From: Pseudarthrobacter sp. NamB4
GTDB taxonomy: Bacteria > Actinomycetota > Actinomycetes > Actinomycetales > Micrococcaceae
DNA: 64,000 nt
Assembly: GCF_005796185.1 (NCBI RefSeq)
Contig: NZ_VAHM01000021.1
Coordinates: forward strand, 1 to 64,000
Reading direction: 5' to 3'
The notes under the pieces were generated by a model that had not been told where the DNA came from, made no database searches, and worked only from the letters and a program-made list of their open reading frames with translations. The translations under genes and the position numbers were made by a program. Position 1 is the stretch's first letter, and each line of letters begins with the position of its first letter. Below are positions 61,744 to 64,000 of the stretch, piece after piece.

Positions 61744-61809
61744 GCAAACGTTCTCTTGACAGTGACGTGGGACACGTGCAGAATTGAAAACGTTCCCGCA
61801 AACGTTTTC
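61744..61809 (+). promoter_or_regulatory. Promoter with three AACGTT operator cores
   Basis: TTGACA (61756-61761), 17 nt and CAGAAT (61779-61784) form the rightward promoter. AACGTT cores lie at 61747-61752, 61789-61794 and 61801-61806. The last two are within GAAAACGTT...AACGTTTTC, inverted arms that cover the transcription start; the first overlaps the region upstream of -35. Confidence 0.7.
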
Positions 61810-61858
61810 AATCATAGCGGGACTGCCGACCATCAAAGAAGACAAGAAGGTAGCTGTA

Positions 61859-62800
61859 ATGACACTCGATCTCCGCGGACTCAGCCCCGCACCTGTCACC
61901 CCGTTCACCGAAGATGGCGCTGTCGACTTCGCTGCGATCCAGCGTCTGGGTTCCTGGCTCGGATCGATTGAGGGCGTGAAGAGCCTCGTCGTCCTGGGGC
62001 ACGCCGGCGAAGGCACGTTCCTTACGGAACAGGAGCAGCTGGACGTTATCCGCGCGTTCGTGGCGTCGACCGACGGCCGTGTACCGGTCGTGGCCGGCAT
62101 CACGAAGGAGGGCAACAAGACCGCGGCCCTCGAGGCCAAGAAGGCCGTCGCGGCCGGCGCGTCAGCCGGTCTCGTCTACCCCTCGCACGGGTGGCTGCGC
62201 TTCGGATACCAGGACGGCGCGCCCCAGTCGCGCTACAAGGAAATTTACGAAGAGGCCGGTCTGCCGCTGATCCTGTTCCAGTACCCCGACAACACCAAGG
62301 CGAGCTACAACCTCGACACTCAGCTGGAGATCGCTGGCCAGGAGGGCGTGTTCGCCACGAAGAACGGTGTGCGGAACATGCGCCGATGGTACACCGAGAT
62401 CCCCGCGCTGCGCGCCGCGTACCCCGAGCTGCAGGTGCTGTCCTGCCACGACGAGTACCTGCTGCCGACGATGTTCGATGTCGACGGTCTGCTCGTCGGC
62501 TACGGCAACATCGCCCCCGAACTGCTCGTCGAACTGATCGAAGCCGGCAAGGCGCAGGACTACAAGCGTGCCCACGCCATTCATGAGCGGCTGCTCCCTG
62601 TGACCAAGAACGTCTACCACCGCGGGTCCCACATGGAGGGCACCGTCGCCCTGAAGTGGGGCCTCGTGAACCGGGGCATCCTGGACCACGCCACAGTCCG
62701 CACCCCGCTCCTGCCCCTGCCCGAGGGCGCCGATACCGAAATTGCGGAAGCCTTCGCCGCCGCAAACATCGGCAAAGTCACCGCCACCACTGCCGTCTGA
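61859..62800 (+). CDS. DapA-family lyase/aldolase
   Basis: A 313-aa class I aldolase/dehydratase of the dihydrodipicolinate synthase superfamily. The Schiff-base Lys is in GVFATKNGVRNM, the conserved Tyr in LILFQYPDNTKASYN, and the substrate-carboxylate loop is LGHAGEGTFLTEQE (G-x-x-GE type). The normal lysine pathway dapA is not expected here. With a LacI regulator and a transporter this is probably a catabolic enzyme for a keto-acid or aromatic-pyruvate compound; the substrate is unknown. The ATG has AGAAGG upstream. A longer frame from TTG 61784 would begin before the transcript start. Confidence 0.88.
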   Translation: MTLDLRGLSPAPVTPFTEDGAVDFAAIQRLGSWLGSIEGVKSLVVLGHAGEGTFLTEQEQLDVIRAFVASTDGRVPVVAGITKEGNKTAALEAKKAVAAGASAGLVYPSHGWLRFGYQDGAPQSRYKEIYEEAGLPLILFQYPDNTKASYNLDTQLEIAGQEGVFATKNGVRNMRRWYTEIPALRAAYPELQVLSCHDEYLLPTMFDVDGLLVGYGNIAPELLVELIEAGKAQDYKRAHAIHERLLPVTKNVYHRGSHMEGTVALKWGLVNRGILDHATVRTPLLPLPEGADTEIAEAFAAANIGKVTATTAV

Positions 62801-62925
62801 CCCGACCCATCACGGGTCCTCACGGGCGGCGGGCCCCTCGGCCCGCCGCCCGTGCCCCAGCTTTTACTCTCCACCCAGGGCCAACGACGCCCCCAGCAAC
62901 GTCGCTGTATAAGGAGGACTCGCCG

Positions 62926-64000
62926 ATGCGCGAGCAGCAGAATAAGACCATCACCCGCACAGGTCACAGGGAAGAACAGATGGCAACCCAGCAAGGAAAC
63001 CAACCCGCCGCCACGACTCCGAAGCACCGCACCTTCCTGGGCTACCTGGCCCTGATGGGCCCGGCCTTCGTCGTAGGCGCTTGGCAGTTCGGCCCCGGCA
63101 ACCTCACCACCGCCGTCCAGGCCGGCAGTCGCTTCGACTACACCCTCGTCTGGGTCATCGCCGTCTCGACCATCCTGATGATCTTCTTCACCGACATGAG
63201 TGTCCGGCTCGGCATCGCAACACCGACCTCCCTGATCACCTCCATCAAAGACCACCTCGGCAAATGGGTCGGCGTGCTGGCAGGCTTCGGCGTCTTCGGC
63301 ATCACCCTCATGTTCTCCGTCGGCAACGCCGTCGGCTCCGGGCTCGGCCTGTCCCTGATCTTCGGCGGCTCCCCCGTCCTCTGGACCGTGGTCTGCACCA
63401 TCGCCGTCGGCATCGTCCTGGCCTTCCGCAACGTCTACGGAATCGTCGAAAAAGCCCTCCTGGTCATCGTCGTCCTCATGGGCATCGCCTTCATCGCCAG
63501 CACCGTCGTCGCCCAGCCGAACTGGTACCGCGCACTCGAAGGCGCAGTCCCCACCCTCCCCGCAGGCAGCGAAATCCTCGTTGTGGCCCTTGTCGGAACC
63601 AACTTCTCCATCAACGCCGCCTTCTACACCTCCTACGGGATTAAGGAACACCGGCGCACCCGTGCCGACTACAAAGACATCACCCTCGTCGACACCGTCC
63701 CCGGCATCGTCGCCCCCGGCATCATGACTGCCCTGGTCATCATGGTCGCCGCCGCCGTACTCGGCAGGACCGGAGCCGAAGCAGGCACCATCAATGCCCT
63801 CGCTTCTGTCTTCACACCCCTCGCGGGTCCCGTCGGAGCAATGCTCTTCGCCCTCGGCCTGTCCGGAGCAGCCTTCTCCTCCATGATCGCCAACGCCACC
63901 GCAGGCGGAACCATGATCTCCGACGCCCTCGGCCGCGGCGCCAAAGCAGGATCACCAATGGCCCGGATCTTCACCGGCATGATCCTGGCCTTCGGCCTAA
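62926..64000 (+). CDS. Nramp-family transporter lacking canonical metal motifs (partial)
   Basis: 358 codons of an Nramp-fold membrane protein, running off the window end. AAGGAGG stands 8 nt before the ATG. After a 40-residue polar N-terminus TM1 reads AWQFGPGNLTTAVQAGS. Canonical Nramp proteins have DPGN there, with the Asp binding the metal; here it is Gly. In TM6 the usual MPHN motif is replaced by GTNFSINAAFYTS. Both changes remove the known metal ligands, so transport of Mn/Fe is doubtful. Placement after a DapA-family lyase suggests an organic substrate, which is inferred. Confidence 0.85.
   Translation, partial: MREQQNKTITRTGHREEQMATQQGNQPAATTPKHRTFLGYLALMGPAFVVGAWQFGPGNLTTAVQAGSRFDYTLVWVIAVSTILMIFFTDMSVRLGIATPTSLITSIKDHLGKWVGVLAGFGVFGITLMFSVGNAVGSGLGLSLIFGGSPVLWTVVCTIAVGIVLAFRNVYGIVEKALLVIVVLMGIAFIASTVVAQPNWYRALEGAVPTLPAGSEILVVALVGTNFSINAAFYTSYGIKEHRRTRADYKDITLVDTVPGIVAPGIMTALVIMVAAAVLGRTGAEAGTINALASVFTPLAGPVGAMLFALGLSGAAFSSMIANATAGGTMISDALGRGAKAGSPMARIFTGMILAFGL

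Noticed and set aside
1..64000. tRNA/rRNA genes, CRISPR arrays, insertion sequences, prophage
   Set aside because: No T-arm-like GGTTCGAATCC sequence, no regularly spaced repeats, and no transposase, integrase or phage structural proteins were recognised.

Overview
The window reads as chromosomal DNA of a GC-rich actinobacterium of the Arthrobacter/Pseudarthrobacter type. This is inferred from the strong G/C bias at third codon positions, several start sites that look leaderless (TANNNT 6-7 nt before ATG/GTG), ECF sigma/anti-sigma pairs with SigL-like promoters, and a homoprotocatechuate 2,3-dioxygenase whose metal ligands align with the Arthrobacter/Brevibacterium enzymes. I saw no rRNA, tRNA, CRISPR array, insertion sequence or prophage.

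Layout. 0-12 kb is ordinary chromosome: ferritin, a paired SMR exporter, a P-loop kinase, aldo/keto reductase, MBL hydrolase, a DEAD-box RNA helicase with a basic tail and an attenuator-like leader hairpin, a methyltransferase, two MFS exporters, trmB and a badly decayed DUF1206 gene. 12-16.4 kb holds two ECF sigma/anti-sigma modules. The first faces a lipoprotein gene, and both directions carry TGAAC[C/T]-N16-CGT promoters. 16.5-21.5 kb has two uncharacterised proteins and a large SWIM-SNF2 ATPase. 21.9-29.5 kb groups nitrogen genes (amt, NADP-glutamate dehydrogenase, an AmiS/UreI channel) around a Gfo/Idh-ThuA pair and a PhoD-like phosphatase. 29.7-34.9 kb carries two GH13 enzymes (a divergent trehalose-synthase-like protein and an amylosucrase) and pheA.

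34.9-43.5 kb is a homoprotocatechuate (3,4-dihydroxyphenylacetate) meta-cleavage locus. It has a single-component flavoprotein hydroxylase divergent from an operon encoding an unusual FAH-RraA fusion, a GntR/FCD regulator, HpaE, HpaD (MndD), HpaH and HpaI. It ends at a strong terminator, followed by a 77-aa repeat protein. No HpaF isomerase gene is visible, and RraA occupies the place of the second FAH domain of classical HpaG.

44-64 kb is a run of carbohydrate/acid catabolic modules, each with its own regulator. (a) A LacI regulon has a TRAP transporter and a 3-hydroxyisobutyrate-dehydrogenase-like enzyme on one side and a COG4091-type dehydrogenase, an ABM protein and gluconokinase on the other; the same 21-bp operator lies at both promoters. 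(b) A SorC-regulated operon encodes a TIM-barrel isomerase, a PfkB kinase and a ribose-type ABC transporter whose ATPase gene is frameshifted. (c) A LacI-DapA-family lyase module ends in an Nramp-fold transporter that lacks the usual metal-binding motifs and is cut by the window edge.
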